Origin: Costus lasius
Taxonomy: Eukaryota; Streptophyta; Magnoliopsida; Zingiberales; Costaceae
Assembly: GCA_027563935.2 (NCBI GenBank)
Contig: CM050449.1
Span: 83,049,178 to 83,113,177 of the forward strand
Reading direction: 5' to 3'
Length of the DNA: 64,000 nucleotides
The position numbers were made by a program, and so were the translations under genes. The notes beneath the pieces were generated by a model. That model made no database searches, had not been told where the DNA came from, and saw only the letters and a program-made list of their open reading frames with translations. Below are positions 47,906-60,281 of the stretch, piece after piece. Position 1 is the stretch's first letter. Each line of letters opens with the position of its first letter.

Positions 47906-49897
47906 ATGAACCCTCCCTTGTTTGATGGTAACATTGATGCACAAGGATACCAAGAATGAGAATCCCTTGTGGAACAATACTTCGAATATCAATCTGCGCC
48001 TAAACGAAGCAAGGTGAAATTTGCCCACTTCTTGCTTAGAGGGACTGCCTTAATATTCTAGAACAGTGTAGAAAAGTAACTTGAAAGGAGAGGTATAGCA
48101 CCCATAGATAACTGGATAGAGATGAAACGATGATTAGGAGAAAAATATATATCCCCACACTTTGGTCAAAGGATATATGCTTATAAGATATCATCAACTT
48201 GTAGTGAAAATATAAGTGACTGGACCCAAGGGAATGATTCAGTAAAAAGATATATGGAAAGGTTTGATGAATTGCACTTCAATTTTAAATTCTTTGAGGA
48301 CACATGGAAGCATACAGATCTATTTATAAGAGGATTAAAAAGGGAGATTAGGGAATCCCTGTCCTACTACTCAATTAGAAACATAGATGATGCTTACAAC
48401 CAAGCACAAAAGATTGAGTACGACATCAAGATGGCCTGAGAGAGGCAAAGTGAGCAAATTAAAAATGATTGGTATGAGATGAAAGATTTGTGTCAACAAT
48501 TCATGAATTTAGCCCAGAAAATTAAAAGAGAAAAAGAAGAAAGCATCCATGCTCCTAATCATACTATTGAGGATGACCTAGGGCAAGCTGATCTAGCCAT
48601 ACTACCAAACTCTGAAATTGATTCTAGCTTTGAATTTGAATCTGAACCTGAACCTGGATTTGAAGCTGAACCTGAATTTGAAATTGGTCAGACTCCGCCC
48701 TTAGAGTTACCCCAGTCCAATCCCACTCTTGAGGGTAAAATTGAACCATACCATAAGGACATTAAGGGAACTCATATTCTAGAAAATTCTCAAGCCCTTA
48801 CCATTATTTCTGAGCCTATAAAAGAGTATAAAGTGGAGGTTCTTATGATTGACCAAATCAAAACTCCCCACTTGAACACATTTAGTGAGATGGGCCATAG
48901 CTTGATCCCTCCCAAACCCATAGTTTGTCATCGGTACTTGCTAGGACACTCCTCATTACCATCACTTTTAGGGCCTAGACCAGAACATCCAACATTATCC
49001 TTAGATACACCTCAACCCTCTCCTAAACTTGACCCAATTGAAAATCTTGAGAACATTGTGCAAACTGAACTTGAATCGCCTCTTGACCAAACTAGTACCG
49101 AATCCTCTAGTGACCTATCCCTAGAACCACCACTTTTGAACCTGGAGCTTGATCAAACCCCACCTTTAGAATTACTCCAGCCCAATCACACTCTTGACTT
49201 GACAACACTTCCAACCACACAAAGGGAACCCAACACTGAACTCTATTCTAAACTATCCATGGGCTCAAATACTTTAATGGATACACTGTCACCAAGTAAG
49301 GATTACCCTATGATGTACAAGAACTTTTGCTATGATGCTTTCAAATTTGAAATCTGTGTTGATCATACTATGACTATGCATATGCTTCACATGACATCAT
49401 CATTTGCTTTAAATGAAAAACTACATAGCAAAATTGCTCATGAATCTGATATTGGCTTAATTCTTCCAAATCATAATTTACAAATAACATCAAGCTTAAT
49501 GCCTGTGATTCCTTGCTCATACCTACCATGTTTCTCATTCAAAGCTGTTACATTTGAAGATCATATTTTCAAATCAAATATTATTACTGCATGTGAGAAA
49601 ATAGCTACTTTCAAAAATCTTTCACTAATTGGCAGGGTTGACAAAATCAAGAAAGCTGAAGACAATTTTCATACATTGGGGTGGCCCCCAAAACTAGAAT
49701 TCAATATTAAAGATCACCTAGGTTTCCCTAACCAAGATGATCTTTATACCTTAGGTTGGCCACCAGAAGCTACAATTTGGGACCTCAATTTTAATTATTC
49801 GGAGAAGAATTCTTTTGCCCCCGAGAAAGCTGATGCAGGGGCATCTTCGGGATTTAAGTATGTTTGTCTTTACTTTCAAGTTCTTGCTTTAGAATAG
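47906..49897 (+). pseudogene. Gypsy gag-like gene with Pro/Glu-rich extension, five in-frame stops (element C)
   Basis: One frame runs 1992 nt from MNPPLFDGNIDAQGYQE to the TAG at 49895. Residues about 1-190 form a retrotransposon gag (capsid) domain: LVEQYFEYQSAPKRSKVKF, then FDELHFNFKFFEDTWKH and FIRGLKREI. It continues into an open 472-codon stretch (48479-49897) rich in Pro, Glu and Leu, with repeats like QTPPLELPQSNPTLEG (near 48690) and QTPPLELLQPNHTLD (near 49156), and later TLGWPP twice. No zinc knuckle, protease or polymerase was found. Stops at 47957, 48059, 48077, 48131 and 48437 each differ from a plausible sense codon (Trp, Trp, Gln, Arg, Arg) by one transition. The absence of frameshifts suggests recent decay. 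The extension has no function I can name. Confidence 0.82.
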
Positions 49898-49948
49898 GGG
49901 TAGCCTAGGATTTTATTTTCTTTTAAGTAATTTTAATTTCCTAGATGA

Positions 49949-51226
49949 TGTAGTAGGTTGTTTGTAGTCTAGGGTTTATTGCACTTGTAATTCACTACAA
50001 GCCGCCTCCTCCTTCTCAAAGCAATTAATATCAGCACTCTATCTCAACTCATCAAGGGTGATCCAAGATCTACCACACATCAAGGATATCCTCAAGATCA
50101 GCCCTTCATCAAAGCTCCTTCATGATCAAGGCAAGATCCACCACTCATCAAGGTTTTCACCTACATGGGCGCCACCCTACTTCAAGACTTCATCCACATG
50201 GACTACCACAAGACGCCTCATCATGTTGACATGGCATGGGCGCCCACACCAGCTTCAAACTCTCCAAGGCGCCACTTCAAACTCAAAGTCAACAAAGGCA
50301 TTCAAAACAGCCCCCTCACTCCACCAATGTGCTTCAAGACACCCCCTCCCTCCACCAATGAAAGAAGCATGTGCATACCATCTCCAAGGTACATTAAAGG
50401 AGGCTTGCATGCATCCTTGCATGCAGCCATTTCGTCACCCCAACTCCCTCCAACATCAAGTGTGCCTAAGAGAAGAATTCATCCACACCATGCATTCAAA
50501 ATCAGCCACCATCCAACCCTTGATTTGAAATTCGAATAAGGGCTATTTTTGTAAACTCATATGAGGAAAACATTGAGAGAAGGAGAGGATTTAAGGGCTT
50601 GTATTTTTCACTTGCACTTTAGTCTATTGTCTTTGATAAAAAAATTTCTTGAGCGCAAGTTCCTTTAGGGTTTGGTGGATTCCAACCGAAACTACTCTCC
50701 TCTTCCCCTTCTCTTCCTCTAAGTGTTGTGTGAGATTTTCTTCTTCCTCTCCTCTTCTTCTTCCAACCGAAATCCTTCTTCCACTTCCATCCTCTCCCTC
50801 TCTTGAAGGCCTCTCACATGTGGACATCATCAACCTCCAAGTGGTCTTCATCCATCTCCAACGCCATGCAAAGTGAAGCAACATAGAAGCCTTGATCAAG
50901 AAGACCCCCTTAAGGACTCTTGTGTTAGTTTTGGGTGTTTGGAAGTTGTATTCCGAACCAACACCCCTTGTTCTATTTGATTAGATTGTAGGACATTTAA
51001 ATACCCTATTCTATGCCTCATCGCCAAGACATGGGAGCGAGGACAAAGAAAGGGGTTTAGGCCCCTTCCCTAATAGGGGCCGCAAGGTGATCTCTCTCCA
51101 TTTCTCCCCTTGTTTCTTTCTTATTTGCTTAATCCCCTAGAAATGCATGCTTAGGGTTAATATGTTTTTGAGCTACTTACCTAGAGATGGTCCTAATGTG
51201 AAACCCTAGAATCATCCCCTACTTCA
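49949..51226 (+). repeat. Element C 3' LTR (1278 bp)
   Basis: TGTAGTAGG...CCTACTTCA, uninterrupted. The purine-rich AATAGGGGTAG 50 bp upstream may be the polypurine tract, but it is farther from the TG than usual. Confidence 0.8.
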
Positions 51227-51980
51227 GTGATACACCACTGTGCAAGCACCAAGAGAGATAGCACCCAAGCCCTAAGGTTTAGCTAAACTCATCTTGTGCC
51301 ACCAAGCATAGATGTGCCACCTATGTTGAAGCTTGTTGCGCCACCAAGCAAGGTGCGCAAGCTTCAAGCATGCACCAAGGATCCAAGTAGTATGAGCCCC
51401 TAATCTTCTGTTCATGATTACAAAACAAAAACAAAAAGAAAGGCGGCACACAGGCATAACAAGGATACAACACAGGCATGCTAAGGGGCTTGACTTATGA
51501 CCACAACATGAAGCACAAACAAGGCACTATCTCATGCAATTCTATATGCTCATGAAAAACATAAAATCTAAAATTTTTAGTTTTTGATTAAAACATGTCT
51601 CTCTTCCTTCACCTCTTATCACAAATCTTTGGATCTTTGTTTCTCTCAAAAGTCTACAAGAGGCATACCAGTTGCCCTCCTTGCAATCCTTAACTTATTA
51701 AGATTAGGGCAATCACCTAGTCCATGCCCCGCATAATCTCAACAAGTCTCTCATGTTGGGTCTATCCTACCAAGAGAGGAGAAATCTTTTCTTCTATATA
51801 TGGGTCTATTCCACCATGTGAAGAAAGCAAAGATCCACAAGAAGTTGCATAGAAGTAAGGAACAAAAGACCTACTATTATTCTACTTAAGAAAAGCATGC
51901 GCCATGTATATGCAATTTTCAAAAATTTACACTACATGACATGTGAGCATAAAAAAACATAGAAAACATCATTCAAGGCT

Positions 51981-52000
51981 TCCAAGTCCCTCTGATACCA
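51981..52000 (-). other. Element D primer-binding site (initiator tRNA-Met)
   Basis: The minus strand reads TGGTATCAGAGGGACTTGG, one base from the LTR end. Confidence 0.87.
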
Positions 52001-52001
52001 C

Positions 52002-53982
52002 TGTTGGGAAACCCCGAAGATATTTTAAAATTTTACAAGACATTACAAAGATACAATGGAAGCATATCCCCCAAACAGGCCAGTCCTAAAAACCCAATGG
52101 ATCGATTCTTGCAAGGGGGTCAACACAATGAGAGGAGAAAGTACCTAAAGTAAGAGCGAAGCGATGTTGAGGTAGGCACCCAAGTGTGCACCCTTTGCAG
52201 TATCACACACAGAGATTCCTCGAGTTCTCTTCTTCCACGCCTGGTGCTAGCCTCGGGAAGAAGATCCAAGTGTTAGGGTGATCTCCACTTCACTTGCACC
52301 ACCTTCTAGGGAAGTTGCGCCAAGGAGGAAGAAGGATGAAGACAAGGCACCAAGCACTAAAGCTTCTTACGCAAAGAGGAGATGGAGAAGAAGAGGCTTG
52401 CAGCTTTGGATGGAAGAGATGCACCAAGACCTTTTCTCTTGCCTTTGGATGAAGCTCTAGCCCCTTAGTTGATCACGCAAATGTTCTCATCTATTGCTCT
52501 CGCATATGATATTGTTTATATTAGAAAGGGGTCAAGACAAGGGGCATAGGCGCAACTCATGAAGACACAAGCGGCTAGGGTTTGAGAGAGGAAGCAATTA
52601 GGGTTGGTGGTAAGGAAAGTCTCCAAGACTTTACCATAAACCTCTATACCTCTACCATATGCGCCAAGGACTTGCCTTACAAGTCTATTTAGCCATATGC
52701 GCCCCAAGCCTTGCCTTTGAGGCAAGCTTTCCATCCAAGGAAGAAGGGCAAAGCGCCATATACTTCCTAATGAAGTCTCATGTGCCAACTCCTCCCCATT
52801 ATGCCCTTAGGTGCCAATGGGGTGAGTTTTCTCCCCATTATACCCTTGAGCCCACTTATCTCTTCATGACAACTTATTATTGGGCCTCATTGGTTAATGA
52901 GCTAGCCCAAACTTCATCGCATAGGTTGATTAATCAATTGGATCCAATCCAATGCAACCTTAACTCAAATGTGACCAACCATGTCAATTTAGGGTCAACC
53001 TACAAAAAAATGAAGTTTGGTTCAATAAGTCTCCTCCATCTCATCAGGCCTATTAGTGTTAGTGAAATCTCCCATATAGATCTGAGTTATCCAATAACTC
53101 GCTCATAAGGCTTCTCGATCAATACGAGAACTCGAGTATCAAGTTGTGCGACCCTATAGGTTCCTTTGACGTTGGTAGTGATGAGCAAAGGTCATCACAA
53201 GTAGTGAGTGGCACCTAGCAGTGCATTGCTGCTACCCAAGTCATCAGAATGGATATCGACATCGACATTTCCATCATCGCAACAAGATACAGATGTATTA
53301 CAGACTCTTTGCCAAACTAATATCCGATTGGACAAGTGTGTCACCACTTGTTTTCACCCAATCTCATGGTCATGACTAAATCAGGCTTTCACCTGGGTAT
53401 GGCCATACACTTTCAGTCATAGAACCATATGGGGGCCTCATGGATATCAAGCTTCCCTCAGGAAAGGGCAAATCCTTTGTCTGTCTATTGACCTTCTCAT
53501 ATGGGTTGTGACATACTCAATAACAACCGTTATGACCTCCCAACTACGGTGAGATGTTAGGTTGCATCAAAGTATGTCCCTAACCATATAGAAGAGTCAA
53601 TGACCTCAAGTCAAGGGATCAATGCATCTCCTATCACTTGTGAGGATAACTTATAACACCAAGTCATAGCCTCACAATGGGTTGGTCCAGTATATCCACC
53701 ACTGATATACCCATCTGTTTGCATTAGCACCACATGTCTAACTAGCCCATATATCAGTCTCACATGTACCAAAGCTGTCCCATATCCATTTATGTACTTG
53801 ACTGGGGACAATAGTTGAGCATAGATCCAATCTATCTCTAGGGACATTATCATGTTAGAACACAATCGTAGATGTATACTAAACATGATAATGACAATGC
53901 TATAATGATATATATAAGAAATATCAATGTCAAGTAGTGTAAAAGATAGACCAAAACTAGATCTTAGGGCATAAACATCAAC
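52002..53982 (-). repeat. Element D 5' LTR (1981 bp)
   Basis: Plus-strand ends are TGTTGGGAAACC and ...ACATCAACA. Conserved hairpins: ACAAGTG/CACTTGT inside 53327-53362, and GTATATC/GATATAC at 53690-53710. Confidence 0.87.
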
Positions 53983-54005
53983 AGTTTTCGGGGTATAGGT
54001 AATAG

Positions 54006-55760
54006 TGTGTATGCCCTAAAGACCAATTATACTATGTAAATTGAATCATAGAATAATAAAGACAATTTTCATTATCATGTTGATCGTTATGTTTGTGTTG
54101 ATGTGTAGGATAATATAATAATGTCTCTGAAGATTGACATTGTTCGATCTTATATTATACTTCCCAGTGAAAGTAACTTGTATTAGTGTTGATGCCCTAG
54201 GACCTATGGTTGGTCCAGTGTGATGTATGTCACATATGTGTTTGATAGATGACATATCTTGGCATGGTCGTTGTTATACATTTTATACATCTGCCACATA
54301 TGTACAATTGCATGAACAATGTCCGTAAGGATAGATTTTATCTAGTCTCTATTTTTGTCCCTGGTCGAGTATCATAGTGGATATGGGACAGCTATGATAT
54401 ATTTGAGACTGGTATATGTGCTGGTTGAGCACGGGTTGCTAACACAGGCATATGGGTATATCAAAGGATATATACTGGACCGACCCGCCATGAGGATTCA
54501 TCTTGGTTTCACAAGATGAATATCACTATAACAAAATTATGCTTGTCTTTGACTTGAGGGCATTAATATCTCTATATGGTGAGTGATGCACTTTGATACA
54601 ACCTAATGCTTCGCCGTAGCAAGGGAGTCATAACAGTTGTCATTGGGTGTTTCATAAGCCATAGGAGAGATTCAATGAGCTAAGATAGGATTTGCCTCTT
54701 CCTTACGTGGAAGTTTGATGTCCTTGGTGCCCCTATATGGTTGTATGACTGAAAGTGTACGACCATACCTAGGTGAGAACCTAATTTAGCCATGACCATT
54801 TGATTGGGATAAACAAGTGTGACACACTTGTCCAATTTGGATATCTGCCTAGCAAACGGACAAAAGGCATACATGTAATTTTTTGCAGTTTTAGGGGATG
54901 TTGATAATAATTCCATTCTGAATACTTGGGTAGCAATGGTGTACTGATAGGTGCCACTGATTACTTGTGATGATTTTAGATTATCACTGCCATCGTTTGA
55001 AGAACCTATAGGGTCACACACCTAGACACTCGAGTTCTCATATTGATCGGTTAACCTAGATCGAGTCATTTGGTTGATTCGGATCTATTTGGGAGTATGA
55101 TGCATCTTGGATGTATCTGATGAGTCAGAGATGATCTTATAGAGATTGATTACATTTTGACCTCAGTTGACCTTTGGGAGACCTCGATACTCTCGGTCTA
55201 ATTGATGGGTCTAAAGTTGTATTTTAGCTCCGGAATTATTCAGAGGCTTTTATGACTTAATTAAATATAGCTAGAGGGGCCCGTAACTTTAGCGCTAAAA
55301 TAAATATTTTTATTTATTTTATTTTTAGCTTTAGTCGTGGGGGCCGCCCGCAACTTATGTGATTAAAACAAATATTTATATTTGTAACTTATGTCATGGG
55401 GGCCACCCGTAACTTAAGAGATTAAAATGAATATTTATATTCATAGCTAAAGTGAAGGGACCCACTTCAAATCTCTATATAAAGAGGGGCATAGGCACAT
55501 GCAAGATATTCATTCAATCAAGCCCTAGGCGCTTACACCAAACAAGCTTGAAGCCCTAGCCGTCCTCCTCTCTATAACACTAGCCGCCTCCTCTTGCTCT
55601 TGCTGCCACCCTTCTTCCTCCTTGGTCTTGGCGCATATTGAAAGAAGAGGGCAGCAAGGTTGAAGAAGGCCTTGCGCAAGTTGTAGAGGCTTCACCACCT
55701 CTCCTTGGCGCATCTCCCTTTCTTCTTCATCAAGCCTTGGCGTAAGTGGGAGTGTGATAC
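54006..55760 (+). repeat. Truncated beta-like copia LTR K
   Basis: Starts TGTGTATGCCCTAAAGACC, and its first part aligns with the LTR of D read on its own strand, with about 180 bp of extra sequence near 54170-54340. Conserved hairpins lie at 54456-54475 and 54813-54831. Similarity to the D LTR end fades around 55760, where no clear LTR end or primer site is present. No coding part is attached. Confidence 0.65.
55477..55486 (+). promoter_or_regulatory. TATA box of LTR K
   Basis: CTATATAAAG followed by a GAGGGGC stretch, late in the LTR, is a good match to a plant core promoter. A functional start is inferred, not shown. Confidence 0.5.
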
Positions 55761-56642
55761 AGCCAAGGACTTTGCCCCTAATGGTGATAGAGAAAATTTC
55801 GCCCCCACAAAATTTTTTGCTCATCACGGCCGTGAAGATGATCACAGCCTGCCTGTGAAGTGTTCAGCAGAAGATGAGAACACCGCCGCTAGAAATCATG
55901 GCCGTGAATGTAATCACGGCCTACCCATAATGACTGATCACGCCCATAACCATGGTCACAGTCTAGCTTTGAAGCCTTCTATGAAGTTTGGGAAAATTGC
56001 CGAAAGAGATCACGGCCGTGAAGACGATCATGACCAACTTGTGAAGCCTTTTGTGAAGTTCAAAAAAATTGCTGGAAGAGATCACACCCATGAAGATGAT
56101 CATGACCAGGTTGTGAAATCTTTTGTGGATTTTCAGCAACATCATCATGCCCGTGAAGATGATCACAGCCAGCATGTAAAGTCTTCTGTGGATTTTTAGC
56201 ATCCTCATCGTGCCTGTGAAGATGATCACAGCCTGCCTATGAAGTCTTCTATGGATTTCCTGTGTCTAGATCACACCCGTAATTATGATCACAGCTAAAT
56301 CGTAATGTCTCCGTAAGATCATCACGGCTGTAATCAGTTTCATAGCCATACCATGAAGTCACCGCATCCAGACAAAAATGATGAGTCTCCTCGACACGAA
56401 TGACATCACGGCTGTGAAGACATTCATAGCCTGCCTGTGAAGTGCCAGAAGTGCCTGGATAGTACATTTCGAAGGCCCTTCGACGCTTACTTCATCCCAG
56501 CATACATCTAGAGTGATATATGGGGGTTATTAGCCCGTCCTCTACCCATACAACCAATGGGTGCACTCCCATGAAGGACCGAGGAACCAACTCCAGGCCG
56601 GTACAACAACATACTATCCAACTCGGCGTAAGAGTCGGCCCA
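55761..56642. repeat. Degenerate repeat region with CACGGCCGTG palindromes
   Basis: Between about 55820 and 56440 the phrase tcacggccgtgaagatgatcac and variants recur roughly every 55-75 bp. A 164-codon frame (55705-56199) encoding His/Asp-rich repeats runs through it but looks like a by-product of the repeat. The style recalls the palindrome arrays in the LTRs of F, B and J, so it may be a fragment of another Athila-like LTR. No boundaries were found. Confidence 0.6.
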
Positions 56643-58616
56643 TGATGACACTGAAATTTATAGTAAATTTTATGCCATTTCATATATCTTTTTGTGTCGA
56701 ATTCACAAACTTTTGCTCATTTTTATGCCTTTTTTTTTATCAAATTCTACGGAATCTACACTCTTTTTGCTTTTTGATGATTTTCAGGCAAAAAAGCATG
56801 ATTTTTAGGTGTTTTCAAGCAATACAGATGCATGGATGAGTTTCTACCATCAAGAGGATATTACACAACAAATTTCAAGAAGATTGGAGCTTCAGACCAA
56901 ATTACGGCAGGGCCGTAATCTATATTACGGTACCGTAATTTTGTCAGCTACCGTAATATCAGAGCATTGCCGTAATTTGGAAAATTTTCATCTAGAGAGA
57001 TTTTTGGAAATTACGGCACTACCATAAAGATTTTTACGGGCCGTAATTTGGAGTGCTTTTCGACCAGAAACTTTGGCTGAAAATACGGCACTTCCGTAAA
57101 GGATTTCATGGTACCATAATTCCTGACAGATTTCCACCCGAGAACTCGACTGAAATTATGGCAGTGCCGTTGAAATTACGGTAGTGCCGTAATCATTTTT
57201 ACGGCCGTAATCATTTTTACGGCCGTAATTACAACCTGGAGACGCGATTTTCACGGTCAAATTTGAGTCTGATTTTTGCGGGATCGATTGCGAACAATCC
57301 AAACCATTAAATCAAAAGCTGTAAGAAGCAAAAAAAGAGCTTTGGACGAGAGGAAGGAGGAGACACCAAAAGCCCTAATTTTCATCCTCTAACAAAGGAG
57401 AAATTGACTTTCACGCTGCCGACCTAGGTTTTGCTGCCGGGAAGCATACAGTGCATCTCCGGCCATGAAATTTGAAGGGAAGCTTCGCCTGGAGCCAGAG
57501 AACATACCCCAGAAGTTTCAACGCGAAAGGATCTTGATCAGAGGAGAAATCGACAACGAACCAGCGCAGCGCCAGCACTGTTCACGCTTGATTATTACGG
57601 TTGTAATTTTTATTACAACCTTGTGGTTATTCATTCTTCCCCTTTCTTTTTGATTTTTGATCGCTAGAAACTATGGTTTATTGTAATCATTTCTCCATGC
57701 TGGCTTAAACCTTTTGTGGGACATAGGGTAGTAATTCCCTTTGATTTCTTAATGACTAGATAACTTTTATTTTTGTCAAAATAGTTTTATTATGATGATT
57801 CTACTTATGTGATAGATTGCTCTATGATTCTTCATAGTTTTCTTATTATCATGCATGATTCTAGATGTTTCGCAATAGACTGAAAAGTGACTTGCTTGAG
57901 AACTTGGAACCCTAAAATTGGATAATAGGAACTCACTGTAAGAAATTAGGTTAGTTATTATTTCCTGATTTTAGAATAATAATTGCCATGTTTGATAAAA
58001 AGAATCTAGGATTGAGTTATTTTGTCAAACGGGAAGATGTTGTGCGAAAGCAAGGATCGGAATGTTGGAAAACCATAAGTAGAACTTGTGTTGAGACTCG
58101 GATGCACGAAAGTGATCCTTGAGATTCAACTCGAGATGATCCACTTAGAATTCGGATGCAAGAAAGTGATCCTTGAGTTCTTCGATGGATGATTTACTTA
58201 TTTTTAGCTTGGGATAGATCTTGCGCGAAAGCGAGGATCGATCCCTGCATGGTTGTCTACACGAAACTGAGATAATCCTTTTATGAAGTAAATTATGTCT
58301 TTATCATAATAAAATTAAACTGATGAATTTCTATTCATATCTAGTCATTGAAATCAAAGTAGATGAAACCCTAGTCCCAATGTCTCTCTCTGATATTTTC
58401 GTTAGCTTTCATTAGTTCACTTGCATAGCTTCGATTGCCGAGATAGTGAGAACTCAATTATTCGGTACTTGACAAACAAGGTCTCTGTGGGATCGATATT
58501 TTTTATTACTTCGAGTATCCGTGCACTTGCGGACACAATAGGTTTTTGGACATTAGAAGTCCTTGGCGGCAACTCTAGAGATAAGTTTTTGTCTAGCTAC
58601 TTGTTGGGATACAACA
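56643..58616 (+). repeat. Element J 5' LTR (about 1.97 kb)
   Basis: Starts TGATGACACTGAAATT. Holds palindromes built on TTACGG...CCGTAA (56905-57235), including the perfect 16-mer ATTACGGTACCGTAAT near 56928, and GCACGAAAGTGA-type repeats (58035-58270) like those in B. The end is either ...GATACAACA at 58616, next to the primer site, or ...GGACACAATA about 75 bp earlier, where B's LTR ends by alignment. Confidence 0.8.
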
Positions 58617-58622
58617 AGTTTT

Positions 58623-58640
58623 TGGTGCCGTTGCCGGGGA
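58623..58640 (+). other. Element J primer-binding site (tRNA-Asp-like)
   Basis: TGGTGCCGTTGCCGGGGA matches the tRNA-Asp site with one mismatch (T for C at the fourth base). Confidence 0.85.
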
Positions 58641-58867
58641 CCTTGGTTTTGTCAATATTGAAGATATTGAAAGTATTGCTAGACTAGGTTTTATTTTCTG
58701 TTTATTTTCTTTTCTCTTGAAATCATTTGATTGATCTACTTTGCATGCGCAGGAATCTTAGATCAGGACCTCTTGTACCTTTTGATCCTAAGATAAACAA
58801 AACTCTTAGACTGTGCAGAAAGTTGAGATTTGAAGAAAGATAACAAGAGGAAATTGTAGAAGTGACC

Positions 58868-60270
58868 ATGGCAGAACAAAGATCACTTAGAGACTATGCA
58901 GCCCCTAATTCACAAGAGATTCATTCTAGCATTGCTAGACCGGTCATTGAGGCTAATAACTTTGAGCTTAAGCCTGCTTTTCTTTCCATGATTCAACAGA
59001 ACTAGTTTGGAGTATCACCTCTTGAAGATCCTAACCAACACCTTTCTTTGTTTCTTGAACTTTGTGAGACAATTAAGATTAATGGAGTTTCTAACGATGC
59101 ACTAAAATTGAGATTATTTCCTTTTTCTCTTAGGGACCGAGCGCGATCTTGGCTTCAAGCACAACCTACCGGTACTTTCACTACATGGGAGCAACTGTTA
59201 AATGCCTTCTTAATAAAATATTTCACACCAAGCAAGACCATCCAAATGAGAAATCAGATTTCAAGCTTTCAACAGAGGGATGGAGAATCTTTTAGTGAGG
59301 CATGGGAGCAGTTCAATGATTTACAACGGAAGTCTCCTCACCACGGCATTGAGAACTGGGTTTTAATTCATACTTTTTATAATGGTTTGGTTTATAATAC
59401 CAGACTAACTGTTGATGCTGCTACAGGAGGAGCTCTGATGAGCAAAACCATTGATGATGCTTTCAAGTTGCTTGGAGAGATGGCTTTGAATCATAACCAA
59501 TGGACTTCAGAGAGAGGAGTGCATTATAAACCTTCCCAAGGTAAGAATGAAAGTGATGGATGGTGCACCTTGGCAGAGAAGGTAGACTCTTTATGCAACA
59601 AATTTGATTCATTTAAGTTGCAAAGTGTTGTTATTTCTTCATCTCTTGTTTGTGATATATGTGGTAACAATGGTCATGTTTCTGAAGATTGTAAAGTCAT
59701 TGCTAGTCAGGATAGTGAACATGTTAATGCATTAGGGAACTATAATCAAAGTAGAAACAATGATCCCTATGCTAGCACTTACAACCCTGGATGGAGAAAT
59801 CACCTCAACTTATCTTGGAAAAACAATAGTAATGTAGGGGGACAAACTGAAAACAAAGGATACCAAAGGCCAAATCCAAATCAAAATCAAAATTCAAATC
59901 AGAATTCTAACATTGAGTCCATGCTTGAAAAGATGATGGCTAATCAAAATTAGTTCATGCAAAATAAAAATAAGGAAATTGAAGATCTCAAAGAAATGGT
60001 TAGTCAATTAGCTTCACACGTAGGATCTTTAACAGCCCACAACAAAATCTTAGAAATCAAATTGCTCAAGAAGCTAGTAGTTCTTATAGACCCCTTGGAA
60101 AATTACCTGCTAAACCTGAGTTGAACCCTAGGGAGCACTATAATGCTATTATCAATAGAAGTGGGAAACAATTAGAAGAACCCAAAGGGAAAGTTATAAA
60201 TAATGAAAAAGAGCCTAATGATGACCATGATGATGAATTAGAGTTAGAAAATCTTCTAAGCATGAGCAAA
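58868..60270 (+). pseudogene. Athila-type gag (element J), stops and frameshifts
   Basis: Begins MAEQRSLRDYAAPNSQE at the ATG 58868. Capsid domain: PLEDPNQHLSLFLELCETIK, LFPFSLRDRARSWL, WEQLLNAFLIKYF. Then NHNQWTSERGVHY and a CCHC knuckle CDICGNNGHVSEDC near 59650-59691. TAG stops at 59003-59005 and 59951-59953 replace likely Gln codons; between them 301 codons are open. A one-base loss near 60050 shifts frame (QIAQEASSS readable in the next frame), and another shift near 60250-60270 leads into the protease frame. This would be the capsid and nucleocapsid precursor. Confidence 0.85.
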
Positions 60271-60281
60271 CCCAAGCTACT

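Larger units (their letters stand above)
37420..51226 (+). mobile_element. Non-autonomous gypsy element C, gag-only, left LTR split by B
   Basis: Two direct repeats of about 1.28 kb flank an internal region (46017-49948) with a tRNA-Met primer site, a 1.9-kb leader and one long gag-like frame, but no protease, RT or integrase. The LTRs start at TGTAGTAGG (37474 and 49949) and end CCTACTTCA (46016 and 51226), an 8/9 inverted terminal match. Homology between the two sides extends about 54 bp upstream of TGTAGTAGG, so either the LTR start is non-canonical or the left side is the end of a tandem unit. No target duplication could be matched. Confidence 0.78.
51227..53982 (-). mobile_element. Truncated Ty1/copia element D (family beta): 5' LTR plus part of leader
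   Basis: The LTR at 52002-53982 has a tRNA-Met primer site on its left side (minus strand), followed by only about 750 bp of leader before the LTR of C begins at 51226. No gag, pol or second LTR is visible. The LTR shares long stretches with G, such as the text around ccaatggggtgag and cctcattgg-taatgagctagc. No target duplication was found. Confidence 0.82.

Noticed and set aside
55705..56199. A 164-codon His/Asp-rich open frame as a metal-binding protein gene.
   Set aside because: It is a translation of the CACGGCCGTG repeat, starts in unrelated LTR sequence, and the opposite strand is also open through part of it.
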